This document shows positions 1-9,700 of a stretch of 64,000 bases of DNA, in pieces. Both the position numbers and the translations under genes were made by a program. Within the stretch, counting starts at the first letter, position 1; every line of letters begins with the position of its first letter. Source of the stretch: DATFTE01 sp963840665 (GTDB lineage: Bacteria; Acidobacteriota; Terriglobia; Terriglobales; Acidobacteriaceae); the NCBI GenBank assembly GCA_963840665.1, contig CAWIZO010000010.1:372001-436000 (forward strand), read 5' to 3'. The notes beneath the pieces were generated by a model, which was not told where the DNA came from, did no database searches, and was given only the letters and a program-made list of their open reading frames with translations.

Positions 1-28
1 AAGTGGGAGTGAGCTTGTTCTTGGCCAT
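1..28 (-). CDS. possible start of a gene running off the left edge
   Basis: An ATG on the minus strand at 28 opens a frame (Met-Ala-Lys-Asn-Lys-Leu-Thr-Pro-Thr) that runs to the window edge without a stop. It lies 50 nt downstream of the MFS gene stop in the same direction. Only nine residues are visible, there is no clear Shine-Dalgarno sequence, and no function can be given. Confidence is low because so short an open frame could be chance. Confidence 0.25.
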
Positions 29-77
29 AGAAATCGGCGGGAATAATACTGAAAAATAGCGCGGATTGCAGTGACAG

Positions 78-1400
78 CTAGCTGCTCGCGGCTGCTCCCC
101 CCACCCGCAGCGTCTTGTCGTAGATCCACAGGAGCGCCGCCGTCGCGACCCCGACCCCCGTCACTGCCCACCAGATATAGGTCGGCTGATGCGTAACCTC
201 GCCAAAGTAGTGGACGAGCTTTCCCCCAAACCACCCGCCAATCAGCGAACCGATGCCAATCGGCAGAAATGCAAAGCCCATGTACGTACCCTGCTGCCCC
301 GGGGGCGCGAGGCGCGAGATGTATTCGTAATACCGCGGCGATTGCGTGATCTCGCCCAACGACACCGCGACGAGAGTAACAATCACCATCGGAACCGTGG
401 GGTGCAGGATCAGCAGAATCCAAGCCAGCCCCGACATCAGCGTGCCCAGCGTGATTGCGCTAAAAGCCGGAATCTTTTTCGTCAGGAAACTGAAGAGCAG
501 CTGTAAAGAAATCACTGTCAGGGGTCCGGTCACCAGCATGAGTTCCGTGTTGGCTTTGGGATCGATGTAATTGTGCACATAAATCGGCAAGATAATGAAT
601 TCCTGCCAGTACACGATCCAATATCCCGAGAAGATCAGCAGAAAAATCATGAACCGCGGGTTGCCAAGCACGGTTCCGAAATTCTTCGCCGCCTGCGCAA
701 GGCTGACAGTCTGGGTTTCGCCCGATCGGCGCGGTTCCTTGAAAAACAGCAGCACGGCGAAGAACATGGCGAATACGCTGAGCGCAGCTACGCGAAAAAC
801 ATTCTCCACGCTCATGTGCTGATGGACCCATGAAGCGACATAGGGCCCGGCAGCCCCGCCGATATTCACGAGCGTGTAATAAATCGAATAACCGATCGAG
901 CGCACGTTTTCTTTCGAAGCACGCGCCGTCGTGCCCACCACGCATGGCTTGACCAGAGCAATGCCAAGCGCCGGAAGCATGAGGACAAGAGTGACCAGCA
1001 CCACCAGCGGCATTGCATCGCGCACCGGGGCCAGCCAGGGCGCTCCGATCGACCCCAAAAGGAAATAAGCGCAGCTTAGAATCAAGTAAGCCAGCGAAAG
1101 CGCGCGCCTGAAGCCCATGCGGTCGGCCAGCGTTCCGCCGAACGCCGCGAGGAACCAGACCAATCCCCCGAAGAGGCCCGTAAGTCCGCTGGCCTGCTCG
1201 ACGGGAAATTTCAGAGTCTCGTGCAGGTAGCGCGCCAGCGACGCAAACGCCGCGTAGTAGGAAAGCCTTTCGAAAAGCTCGCTGATGTTGGCGACCCAGA
1301 ACGGACGCTCAAACCCGGTACGAATCTCTTCCAAGCGTTCGGAAAAGCTCAATCGCGGCTCCTGTTCGCTAGACTCCCAAACGTTGCTGCACTTCCGCAA
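78..1400 (-). CDS. MFS transporter, POT/PTR-like
   Basis: Predicted inner-membrane major facilitator of about 440 residues with roughly twelve hydrophobic segments. The stretch around residues 40-50 (SELFERLSYYA) resembles the ExxERFxYY motif of proton-dependent oligopeptide transporters, and GTLADRMGFRR fits the MFS loop 2-3 motif. The substrate cannot be read from sequence; proton-coupled peptide or amino-acid uptake is the family-based guess. The open frame begins at a TTG at 1400 and overlaps the end of the upstream YggU-type gene by 32 nt. There is no good ATG nearby, so the exact start is uncertain. It is the last gene of a minus-strand group with yggS and the OPT remnant. Confidence 0.8.
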   Translation of the reverse strand: MRKCSNVWESSEQEPRLSFSERLEEIRTGFERPFWVANISELFERLSYYAAFASLARYLHETLKFPVEQASGLTGLFGGLVWFLAAFGGTLADRMGFRRALSLAYLILSCAYFLLGSIGAPWLAPVRDAMPLVVLVTLVLMLPALGIALVKPCVVGTTARASKENVRSIGYSIYYTLVNIGGAAGPYVASWVHQHMSVENVFRVAALSVFAMFFAVLLFFKEPRRSGETQTVSLAQAAKNFGTVLGNPRFMIFLLIFSGYWIVYWQEFIILPIYVHNYIDPKANTELMLVTGPLTVISLQLLFSFLTKKIPAFSAITLGTLMSGLAWILLILHPTVPMVIVTLVAVSLGEITQSPRYYEYISRLAPPGQQGTYMGFAFLPIGIGSLIGGWFGGKLVHYFGEVTHQPTYIWWAVTGVGVATAALLWIYDKTLRVGGAAASS

Positions 1401-1668
1401 CCGACAACCCGGTCACCCGAATCACTTTGTTGCGGCTCGTCTGACCGGACGCAATAGTAATCGACGAGCGCGGTACCCTCAAAAGATTTGCGAGAAACTC
1501 GATGCAGGCCTCGTTCGCCCGCCCTTCGACCGGAGGAGCGGTTAAAGACAACTTCAGCGCATCGCCCACCTTGCCAGTGATCGCGTCTTTCTTCGCCCGC
1601 GGATGAATCTTCACCGCGAACGTCGCTCCCTCGGGGCTGTCTCTGATAAGAATCACTGGCTCAAGCAC
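1369..1668 (-). CDS. DUF167 / YggU family protein (UPF0235)
   Basis: A 99-residue protein with the typical DUF167 signature: the central LSLTAPPVEGRANEACIEFL stretch and the following SITIASGQTSRNK segment. Length matches the family (about 95-110 residues). The biochemical role of the family is unsettled. The frame starts with GTG at 1668, or possibly GTG at 1656. The start lies at the edge of a heptamer repeat element (1664-1747) that separates it from yggS. Adjacency of yggS and yggU is common in bacteria, which supports both calls. It overlaps the MFS gene downstream by 32 nt. Confidence 0.85.
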   Translation of the reverse strand: MLEPVILIRDSPEGATFAVKIHPRAKKDAITGKVGDALKLSLTAPPVEGRANEACIEFLANLLRVPRSSITIASGQTSRNKVIRVTGLSVAEVQQRLGV

Positions 1669-1747
1669 TCAGCAGTCAGCACTCAGCATTCAGTCAGTCT
1701 GGACCGGGAATGACGCCTTCCCGGCTGAATGCTGACTGCTGAGTGCT
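1664..1747. repeat. heptamer-armed inverted repeat element
   Basis: Two inverted arms (1664-1693 and 1723-1747) built from CAGCATT/CAGCACT-like heptamers flank a 29-nt core containing GGGAATGACGCCTTCCC, itself a hairpin. The left arm carries one extra 7-nt unit (1681-1687); without it the arms are complementary over more than 20 bp. It lies between yggS and the YggU-type gene and overlaps the start of the latter. Confidence 0.75.
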
Positions 1748-2445
1748 CATTTTCTCTCCCCAAAAATCGCCGTCCCCACCCGCACGCAAGTCGAACCTTC
1801 TTCAATCGCCACCTCGAAGTCGTGTGACATGCCCATCGACAGCACATCCAAGCCAACTCCAGGCAAACGGCGCGCTGCAATCTGATCCCGCAAACCGCGC
1901 AGCTTGCGAAAATACGGTCGGGCCGCCTCCGGAGCATCGAAGTACGGAGGCACCGTCATCAATCCGCGAAACTCAAGCGACTCAAACCCGCCAGCCGCTG
2001 ACAGCAATTCCTCCAACTCCCGTGATCCGGGTGCAACGCCGCTCTTCGCCGCCTCGCCACCCACATTAATCTCGATCAGCACTGACATTTTCTTACCCAG
2101 GCTCGCAGCCGCCGCATTCAGTTTCTGCGCCAACTTCGCCGAGTCGACCGAATCCACCGCACCGAACAGCTCCACGGCCTTCGCGGCTTTGTTAGTTTGC
2201 AGGTGCCCGATCATATGCCACTGTGCATCGCGCAAGTCGCTCAACATCGAAGCTTTCTCCGCAAACTCCTGCACCCGGTTCTCGCCGAACAGCCAAAGTC
2301 CCGCCTCGTAAGCTTCGCGAATCACTTCAGCAGGGTGCGTCTTCGATACCGCCATCAACGCAATATCGCCCGCATCTCTCCCGCCGCGCCGCGCCGCGCC
2401 GCGTATCCGCTCTTGCACCGCAGCCAGGTTTTCCGCAATTGCCAT
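1747..2445 (-). CDS. yggS: pyridoxal phosphate homeostasis protein YggS
   Basis: PLP-binding YggS/PROSC family protein of about 232 residues with an alanine-racemase-like barrel. The PLP lysine is in MAVSKTHPAE (Lys35 from this start). GENRVQEF, WHMIGHLQTNK and the C-terminal MGMSHDFEVAIEEG plus RVGTAIFG are all family hallmarks. It is thought to buffer free PLP in the cytoplasm. The frame is open to an upstream ATG at 2484, which would add 13 residues and has a weak GAGAAG upstream; the family's normal N-terminus (AIAENLAAVQERI) favours 2445. The neighbours are the OPT remnant upstream and the YggU-type gene downstream. Confidence 0.9.
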   Translation of the reverse strand: MAIAENLAAVQERIRGAARRGGRDAGDIALMAVSKTHPAEVIREAYEAGLWLFGENRVQEFAEKASMLSDLRDAQWHMIGHLQTNKAAKAVELFGAVDSVDSAKLAQKLNAAAASLGKKMSVLIEINVGGEAAKSGVAPGSRELEELLSAAGGFESLEFRGLMTVPPYFDAPEAARPYFRKLRGLRDQIAARRLPGVGLDVLSMGMSHDFEVAIEEGSTCVRVGTAIFGERK

Positions 2446-2510
2446 AAAAAGAAAATGCAGAAGCCGCAACCAGCACTTCTGCATTCTAGCTTCTCAGTTC
2501 TGCGATCCAC

Positions 2511-4582
2511 CTACATGATCGCCGTCGGCGGCGCCGGATCCTCGGGCCGTCCTGCATTGGCGAGCGGGACACGGATCATGACCAGATGCCAGAATCGCGA
2601 GCGCACCCAACGCCAGGAAGAAGGGAGGCGTCCACTTGAACAGCGTCACATCATGGTCCGATCCCACCAGTCCCGCGATCACCAGCCCGCACAGCGCTTC
2701 TCCGGCAATCATGCCGGAAGCCGTCAACACGCCCGCGTTCTCCACCCGAGCCTTCTGCGCATCGTTGTAGCCGCGGCGATCGCGCAGTTTGTCGGTGATC
2801 CAGCGAATGATGCCGCCCACAAAAATCGAGAAGGTCGTTCCCAGCGGCAAGTACATGCCGACCGCGAACAGCATCACACTCTTCACCTCGATCATGATCA
2901 TCCCCAGCCCCAGCAGGATGCCCACAATCACCAGCGGCCACGCCATATCTCCGCCGACAATACCTTTCGAGAGCATGGCCATTAAACCCGCTTGCGGAGC
3001 GGGAAGCGCGCGCGCTGCCGAAGTGATACGCCTTTGCCAGAATCGCGATGGGGAAGAACAACACCAGTGATGCGACGACGACGCCGAACAGATCGCCGAT
3101 CTGCATCTTCGCCGGAGTGCCGCCGAGAATGTGTCCTACTTTCAAGTCCTGCAGCATCTCGCCAGCTACTGCCGATGAAACGCAAACCACAGCAGCCACG
3201 CCCAACACCGCCGCGACGCCGCCCGTTCCAGAGACGCCCATCGCCACCATCAGCAGCGCGGCAATCACCAGTGTGCAAAGCGTCAATCCAGAGACAGGAT
3301 TATTCGATGATCCGATCATCCCCACCAGGTTTCCCGAAACCGCCGCGAAAAAGAATCCGACGATGATCATTACGCCGGCAGCTACTAACGATCCGGCGAG
3401 CACCTGTGAGCCAGTCAAGTTACCTGCACCGCTGATGAAGTAGTGATACAGCACGATCATGGCGACGAAGACTAGTCCCACTCCGACGAATACTGCCTTG
3501 GCAGGAAGATCGCGCTCGGTGCGATTGGTGGCCGCATGTGCCGCCGCAGACTTCTTCAAATCAGAAACGGCGCGTCCCATGCCCAGCGCCAGTTGCTTGC
3601 GCATCTTGAATAGCGTGTAAGACGCGCCGACCAACATGCCGCCGACGGCAATCGGTCGCACGATCGAGAAATAGATCGCGCTCGCCAGCAAGGTCCAGGA
3701 AATCTCCTGCCCTGCCGGCTGCCCCGCTTGGATATAAGGTCCGATCGTGAACGTGAGTAGCGGGACCAACAGTCCCCACGCCAGCACGCCGCCGGCAAAG
3801 TTCAGCGCCGCTAACCTAGGCCCGATGATGTAACCCACGCCCAGATATGCAGGGCTGACATCTGGCGCTGTGAACAGGGTCGTCCCGCCTGTCATGGTTG
3901 TTGCCACATTGGGATTCGTGCTGGTCCGCAACAACAGTTTCTTTCCCAGATTGCCGATGACCACGGTAAACGTATTGTTCGGATTGAATACATTCACCGC
4001 GCCCAGCAGATACATGAATCCGCCAAATCCCATGTTGGCGAAAAGAATCTTCGCCGCCGTCGATCCCTGCTGCCCGGCCTTATGAATCTCCGAAGCCGCC
4101 ACCGACTCGGGGTAGGGAAGATCAGGGTCTTCCACCATCACTCGCCGCAGCAGGGTCACAAACAAAATGCCCAGCGTGCCGCCGATCATCATCAGCGCGA
4201 CCGATTTCCAGTATTCCGGCGACCTGAAACTCGGCGTCAGGGCGGGCCAAAGGTCGGCCATCACGAATGCCGGAATGGTGAAGATCGCTCCCGCCGCCAC
4301 TGACTCGCCAATCGATCCCACAGTTCGAGCGATGTTCTCTTCCAGTAACGATCCCTTCATCAGCCGCAGCAGCGCCATGCCGATCACGGCTGCCGGGTAG
4401 GTGGCCGCAATGGTCATGCCAGCCTTCAGGCCCAGGTAGGCGTTTGCAGACCCCAGCAAGGCTGTCAGGAATAGGCCGATCAGCACGGCCCGGAAGGTAA
4501 ACTCCTTCATTTCCATGTTTTCCGGGACGTAGGGCTTGTGCTTCCTATCGGCAGTTTCTTTGACGATGGTTGGAGTGCTCAT
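2511..4582 (-). pseudogene. OPT family oligopeptide transporter, two frameshifts
   Basis: From the ATG at 4582 (GAGGA ribosome site upstream) the frame encodes an OPT-family membrane protein: GLKAGMTIAATYPAAVIGMAL near the N-terminus, EENIARTVGSIGES, and many hydrophobic helices. The frame breaks at an alternating GC run at 3006-3015. The downstream frame restores OPT sequence (MAMLSKGIVGGDMAWPLVIV). A second shift near 2592-2596 is needed to reach a credible C-terminus (FWHLVMIRVPLAN) ending at TAG 2511-2513. Read through, the product would be about 690 residues, the normal family length. The body shows no other damage, so this is either a recent pseudogene or sequence error. The family imports oligopeptides or metal-chelate complexes. 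Confidence 0.8.
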
Positions 4583-4811
4583 AAGTTTAAGGATCCTCGC
4601 AACTGACTGTGCGGCCCCCTCTTAGGTGAGACCGCGCACGTTACCACGCACCCCGCCTGCTTTACAAGAGGGGCCCCTCCGAACTTTAGCGTCCAGCTTA
4701 TATTAATCCCGTGTTAAATTAAGGGACGCGACTTTTCCGTCTCACCGGTGTTTGGTACCATTTGTGAAGAACAACCTGCCCTCTGGCCCAAGCATCTGAG
4801 GTTGACCAGCC

Positions 4812-5027
4812 ATGATGTCCAAAACGTTCCAATGTGAAGATTGCGGGAGCGTTGAAGGCTATCGTTCCCGCCCTCGTAACTTCTTAGAGAAGCGCGTCCT
4901 ACCGCTGGTAGGTTTGCGTCCTGTGCGCTGTGGAGACTGCTTTCGGCGCTATTACCGTCCCAACTTTGTAGAGGTGCGGGAACGTCCCGAATTGAGTTCG
5001 TCTCCAGTGCAGCGAGCGGCTGCCTGA
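4812..5027 (+). CDS. small zinc-ribbon-like protein
   Basis: A 71-residue cytoplasmic protein with two Cys pairs, CEDC near residue 8 and CGDC near residue 40, spaced as in a zinc ribbon, and a basic middle section. GAGG precedes the ATG by a normal distance, and the protein is compositionally unlike random translation. I do not recognise the family. Similar small Cys-pair proteins exist in Acidobacteriota. It sits alone between the divergent OPT gene and comF. Confidence 0.6.
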   Translation: MMSKTFQCEDCGSVEGYRSRPRNFLEKRVLPLVGLRPVRCGDCFRRYYRPNFVEVRERPELSSSPVQRAAA

Positions 5028-5041
5028 ACCATCTCTAGCGA

Positions 5042-5071
5042 TTGCACGCCGGTCCATAGCCCCGCTATACT
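5042..5071 (+). promoter_or_regulatory. candidate sigma70 promoter for comF
   Basis: TTGCAC at 5042-5047 and TATACT at 5066-5071 with an 18-nt spacer. Transcription would begin near 5078 and leave a leader of about 115 nt before comF. Confidence 0.5.
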
Positions 5072-5079
5072 GGAAGGGA

Positions 5080-5190
5080 TTCGTCTGGGTTGGAGCCCCC
5101 GTAGCACCGGCCGGACGAGGGAGGCTCGTCTTCAGCAGTAGCGAGTACCCAACTCGGGCCACTGGATCGAAAGCGGTAACGAAGCAAAAC
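5080..5190 (+). other. structured leader upstream of comF
   Basis: The leader can fold. TCGTCTGG (about 5081-5088) pairs with CCGGACGA (about 5111-5118), and GACGAG pairs with CTCGTC directly after it, around a GGAGG loop. A further CGAGT/ACTCG pair lies near 5145-5160. It does not match any riboswitch I know. It may be only a stable 5' UTR. Confidence 0.3.
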
Positions 5191-5193
5191 GTA

Positions 5194-6039
5194 TTGGTGG
5201 CATCGCTGGTCTCTTCGGTGACAGGCATCGCCGAGAGCCTTTTCGCGACCTTGTTTCCCTCCGATTGCCGCATCTGCGGCGCGCCCCTGATCAACATCTC
5301 CCGGCTTCCCGTATGCGATGACTGCCTGTCATCGATCCGGCCAATCGCCGGCGGAGTTTGCGCGATCTGCGGTGAGCGCCTGGTGAGCATGCACGCTTAT
5401 TCTGGAGCCGATGAAGAGCCCCTCTGCGGAATATGTCGCAGGCTCGATCCTCCTTTCGAGAAAGCCGCCGCTTATGGGAGCTACGATGGAGGCCTGCGCG
5501 AGCTCATTCACCTGCTGAAGTTCGAGCAAGTGCGCCCGGCTGCCAACGTATTGGGACGCATGCTCGCGGAAGTTATCGCCGGGCTCGAAATTGCTTTCAC
5601 GGCGGACCCCATCGTTGTCGTCCCTGTGCCGCTGCATGTGAGAAAGCTGCGGCAGCGCGGATTCAACCAGTCTGAGCTGATTGCGCGCGCCGCACTGAAA
5701 ATTCGCCGCGCCGGCCACTACGCTCTGTCGGCAAACGTGCTGGAACGCCGCCGGGAGACTAAGTCGCAGATCGGACTCACCAGCCACCAGCGGCGTGAGA
5801 ATTTGCGCGGAGCTTTTGCCGTCACCGATCCGCAGGCAATCGCTGGACGCGAAGTTTTATTGGTCGATGACGTCTACACTACAGGTACCACGGCTTCCGA
5901 GTGTTCGCGCGTTCTACGCCGCGCAGGCGCTTCAAAAGTGTGGGTGGCGACAGTAGCGCGAACTTTAAAATTGAACGCGGCCTTTGCTGAGCCGGTAGAG
6001 GAGGACGACGCCAGGCTCTCCATGGCAGCGCACGGCTGA
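5194..6039 (+). CDS. comF: ComF family phosphoribosyltransferase-like protein
   Basis: About 281 residues. The N-terminus carries four Cys pairs (C25/C28, C41/C44, C56/C59, C78/C81), as in the ComF zinc finger. The C-terminal half is a type I phosphoribosyltransferase fold with the PRPP loop VLLVDDVYTTGTTASE at residues 221-236 and the RGFNQSELIA motif near 155. ComF proteins take part in DNA uptake during natural transformation in several bacteria; here the role is inferred. The start is uncertain: the frame uses TTG at 5194 or GTG at 5197, with no strong ribosome site. HNH nuclease gene 22 nt downstream. Confidence 0.85.
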   Translation: MVASLVSSVTGIAESLFATLFPSDCRICGAPLINISRLPVCDDCLSSIRPIAGGVCAICGERLVSMHAYSGADEEPLCGICRRLDPPFEKAAAYGSYDGGLRELIHLLKFEQVRPAANVLGRMLAEVIAGLEIAFTADPIVVVPVPLHVRKLRQRGFNQSELIARAALKIRRAGHYALSANVLERRRETKSQIGLTSHQRRENLRGAFAVTDPQAIAGREVLLVDDVYTTGTTASECSRVLRRAGASKVWVATVARTLKLNAAFAEPVEEDDARLSMAAHG

Positions 6040-6061
6040 CGAAAGAAGATCTCAGGAAATT

Positions 6062-6664
6062 ATGTCGGGCAAGTGGAACAACTCGATGAGCAGAACTCAT
6101 TTGCCGCCGCCAATGATGATGGTGGGTACTCATCAGGATGACGATGGCCACGCCCTGCACGCGCCCGTTCTCGTGCTCAACGCCTCCTATGAGCCGATCA
6201 ACGTCTGCGCCGCTCGCCGCGCCATTGTGCTCGTGCTCAAGGGCGTTGCCATGACCGAGGAAGAAAACGGACACTTCCTGCACGCAGCCCGTCTCGCCGT
6301 GCGCCTGCCCTCGGTGATCCGCCTGCTCGAGTACCGCCGCATTCCGCACCAGACGCGCGCTCTCTCGCGCAAGAACATCCTGCTGCGCGATCGCAACACC
6401 TGCCAATACTGTGCGGAAGTTTTGCCCTCGGGAGAGTTGACGCTCGACCACGTGATCCCCCGTTCGCGCGGAGGCAATTCCACCTGGGAAAATCTCGTCG
6501 CCTGCTGCCACACCTGCAACCGCCGCAAAGGCAACCAGACGCCGCTCGAAGCCAATATGAAGCTGATGCGCGAACCCCGCGCCTTCAACCTCCACACCAG
6601 CCGCCACATCATGCGCCTGATGGGAAGGTCCGATGATAAGTGGCGGAAGTACTTGTTCTACTAA
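6062..6664 (+). CDS. HNH endonuclease
   Basis: A 200-residue protein with a C-terminal HNH domain: CQYC at 114-117, LDHVIPRSRGG from 128, NLVACC around 144 and CHTCNRRKG at 149-157. The two Cys pairs would bind structural zinc. His130 and Asn153 are the likely active-site residues. The N-terminal part (VLVLNASYEPINV) is typical of the stand-alone HNH proteins common in Acidobacteriota and cyanobacteria. The cellular role is unknown. AGGAAA precedes the ATG. It probably shares a transcript with comF. Confidence 0.88.
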   Translation: MSGKWNNSMSRTHLPPPMMMVGTHQDDDGHALHAPVLVLNASYEPINVCAARRAIVLVLKGVAMTEEENGHFLHAARLAVRLPSVIRLLEYRRIPHQTRALSRKNILLRDRNTCQYCAEVLPSGELTLDHVIPRSRGGNSTWENLVACCHTCNRRKGNQTPLEANMKLMREPRAFNLHTSRHIMRLMGRSDDKWRKYLFY

Positions 6665-6764
6665 CTCCCCCGATTAAAGAGAGAGATCGAGAACAACAAA
6701 GCTGTTGTAGAATCTCGATTCGCGCGATCACTGCGATTGCGTCCCCCGGAGAGGCCGACTCCCT

Positions 6765-9700
6765 ATGTCTCGTGGCTACTGCGCCGCCATTCTTTCTCTG
6801 TTTCTCGTCATCCCAGTATTTGGGCAAACGGGACCAAGCGACAATGCGAAACCCGACACTTCGCAAGAAGCTTTGGTCTTCGATCAGGTCTCTGACCGCT
6901 ATCGCTATGAGATCGACGGCACGGGAGACCACATCGCAAGTGCGGTGATCCGCATTCAAAGTCAGGCCGCAGTCGAAGAATTCGGTCAGTTAGTACTGGG
7001 TTATAACTCGGCCTTCGAAACCCTCGATGTAGACTACGTCCGCGTCCGAAAGCCGGGCGGAGAAACCGTTAACACCCCGGCCTCAAGCCTGCAGGACTTC
7101 GCGCCTGAGATTCTCAAGTCCGCCCCCATGTACAGCGACTACCGCGAAAAACATGTGAGCGTCGTCGGACTTCGCCCCGGCGATATCCTCGAATATCAGA
7201 CTACGACCCACATAAAGACCGCCATGGTGCCGGGCGAATTTTGGGTGAACCATACTTTCCCCAAAGATGTCGTTGTTCACGAAGCGCGCCTGGAAGTCGA
7301 CGTTCCTAAGTCGAGGGCAGTTCACCTCAAGAGTCCCGATCGAACCTATGAGACTCATGAGTCTGCCGACCGCCGCACTTATACCTGGGTTGTGCGAGAT
7401 ATAGTCCCTGACCGCAAGCCGAAGAAGAACATCTTCGATTTCGACTTCGATAACGCTACCTTCGATGCGCAATTGACAACCTTCGCCGACTGGCAGGAAG
7501 TAGCGCACTGGTATGCCAAACTTCAGGGGCAGCAAGTGGTCGTGAACGACACAATCAGGAAGAAGGCCGATGAACTCACCCGCGGCGCTGCCTCTCCCGA
7601 TGAAAAAGCACGACGGCTTTATGACTTCGTCGCCCGCAATATTCGATATGTAAGTCTTTCCTTCGGCATCGGCCGCTACCAGCCACACACTTCAGTCGAG
7701 GTGCTGCAAAACGGCTATGGCGACTGCAAGGACAAGCACACGCTCCTGGCTGCCTTATTGAGTGCAGCCGGCATTCAGAGTTATCCCGTCCTCATCAATT
7801 CCAGCATTAAGCTCGACCCCGACGTGCCGTCACCAGCGCAGTTCGATCACGTGATTACCGCCGCACGGTTGGGGAAAGACTTCACCTGGTTAGACAGCAC
7901 CGCCGAGGTCGCCCCTTACGGGCTCATTCTCTATCAACTGCGCAACAAACAGGCGCTCTTAGCCTCAGACGACAGTAACGCTGGGTTGCAACGCACTCCC
8001 GCAGACGCTCCCATAAAGAACACTCAGGTAATCGCAATTGACGGCAAGCTCAGCGAGACCGGCGTTTTCGACAGTTCTGTCGACATCACGGCCACTGGAG
8101 ACAGCGACTTCCCTTTGCGCGCAACCTTTCGTGGAGTTCCGCAGCCTGATTGGCCGAGGCTGCTTGAGTACGTCACAAAGGGCTTCGGTCTCGACGGGGA
8201 TGTCTCTGACATCACCGTGGGTCCTCTGGAAGACACGACGAAACCATTTCACTTGCACTATCGCCTTCATCGCGACGGTTATTTCTCGGTGCCAGGCCGG
8301 TTCGACCGGGCTGTACCGTTGCCTCCTGTCGCCATTAAGGGAGACCGCGCAAAGGCCAAGCCCACGGAACCGATTGATATCGGCCCCGCAACTGACATAA
8401 CCTATCGCGCCCACCTGCAGCTTGCGCCGAACTACGACGTCCGGCTCGCAGTTCCCGTTCGAATTTCCCGCGACTACGCTGAGTATTCTTCCAGTTATCG
8501 CCTCTCCAAGAACCTGCTCGAAGCGGAACGCCATTGGGTCTTGAAAGTCAACGAACTCCCCGGGACGAGGAAATCGGATCTGCAGTCGGTGCGCAGCGTC
8601 CTTCAGGAGGACGCGGTTCAAACCATGAGCTACGTGATTACTCCAGCGTCGCGCGCCGCTGAGGAATCGGCCGCCGCAGGAGTTGGCGACAATCCCGAGG
8701 ATCTGATGAAGGCTGGAAATGGCGCCCTGCAGCGCCGCGACTTTGAAACCGCAGCAAAGCTCTTTCAGCGCGTGGTGGCCAAGGATCCCAAATACGAAAA
8801 GGCCTGGGACTCGCTGGGCCACGCTTACGCGGCGCTCAACAACCACGACGAGGCCATCAAGGCCTTTCAAAAGCAGATCGAGTTAGACGCCTACGATCAG
8901 TCGGCCAACCGCGAACTCGCGGAGCAGTTGCAGCAGGCCGGCCGTAACGACGACGACATCACCGCCTACGGCAAACACCTTGAGATCGTGCCGCTTGATC
9001 CCACCGCCCACAAAAATCTGGGATTGCTGCTGGTCTCGCTGAAGCGCGACACTGATGCGCGCCCCGAACTCGAAGCCGCTTCCAGGATCTCGCCCGACGA
9101 TTCCGAGGTGCAGCTTGCTCTCGCGCAACTTTACGCGCGGATCGGTGAAGCCGACAAAGCGACCGCCCTTGCGAAGGGTGTGACGGGGGGAAGCAGCGCG
9201 TCGTCAGCCGACGACCCCTTCAGCGCGGCTCTTGGTGACGATGCCGACCCCAATCGCTCTACCCAGGACGCGCGCCGCGCCCTCACTGACATCGGTGATC
9301 ATTTTGACGCTGGCGATTACGACCAACTGAACGCTTCGGTCTTCTCTGCGATGCGCTTCGTCTCTTTAGCCTGGGCACGCATAGGATGGGCAAGCTACCT
9401 GCATCAAGAGAACATGACCTCGCTGCAATTCCTCGAGTCTTCCTGGCTGTTGAGCCGGTCGGGCACCGTGGCGAATCGCCTGGGTCGTCTCTATCAGGAG
9501 GAAGGCCAACGCGACAAAGCACGCCACATGTTCGCCCTCGCCGTGGCCGCCGGAGGTCCCGACGCGCAGAAGTCCAAGGATCAAGTGGTAAAACTCTCTG
9601 CCGATCCAGACGCTGCCCAACAGGAACTGGGACGCGCCAATGCCGAACTCGTCCAAGCGCGATCGATCAAAGTGCCGTCCGTCACCAAGACCGCTGGCTC

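Noticed and set aside
5090..5165. tRNA-like folding upstream of comF
   Set aside because: No T-loop, anticodon arm or acceptor pattern fits.
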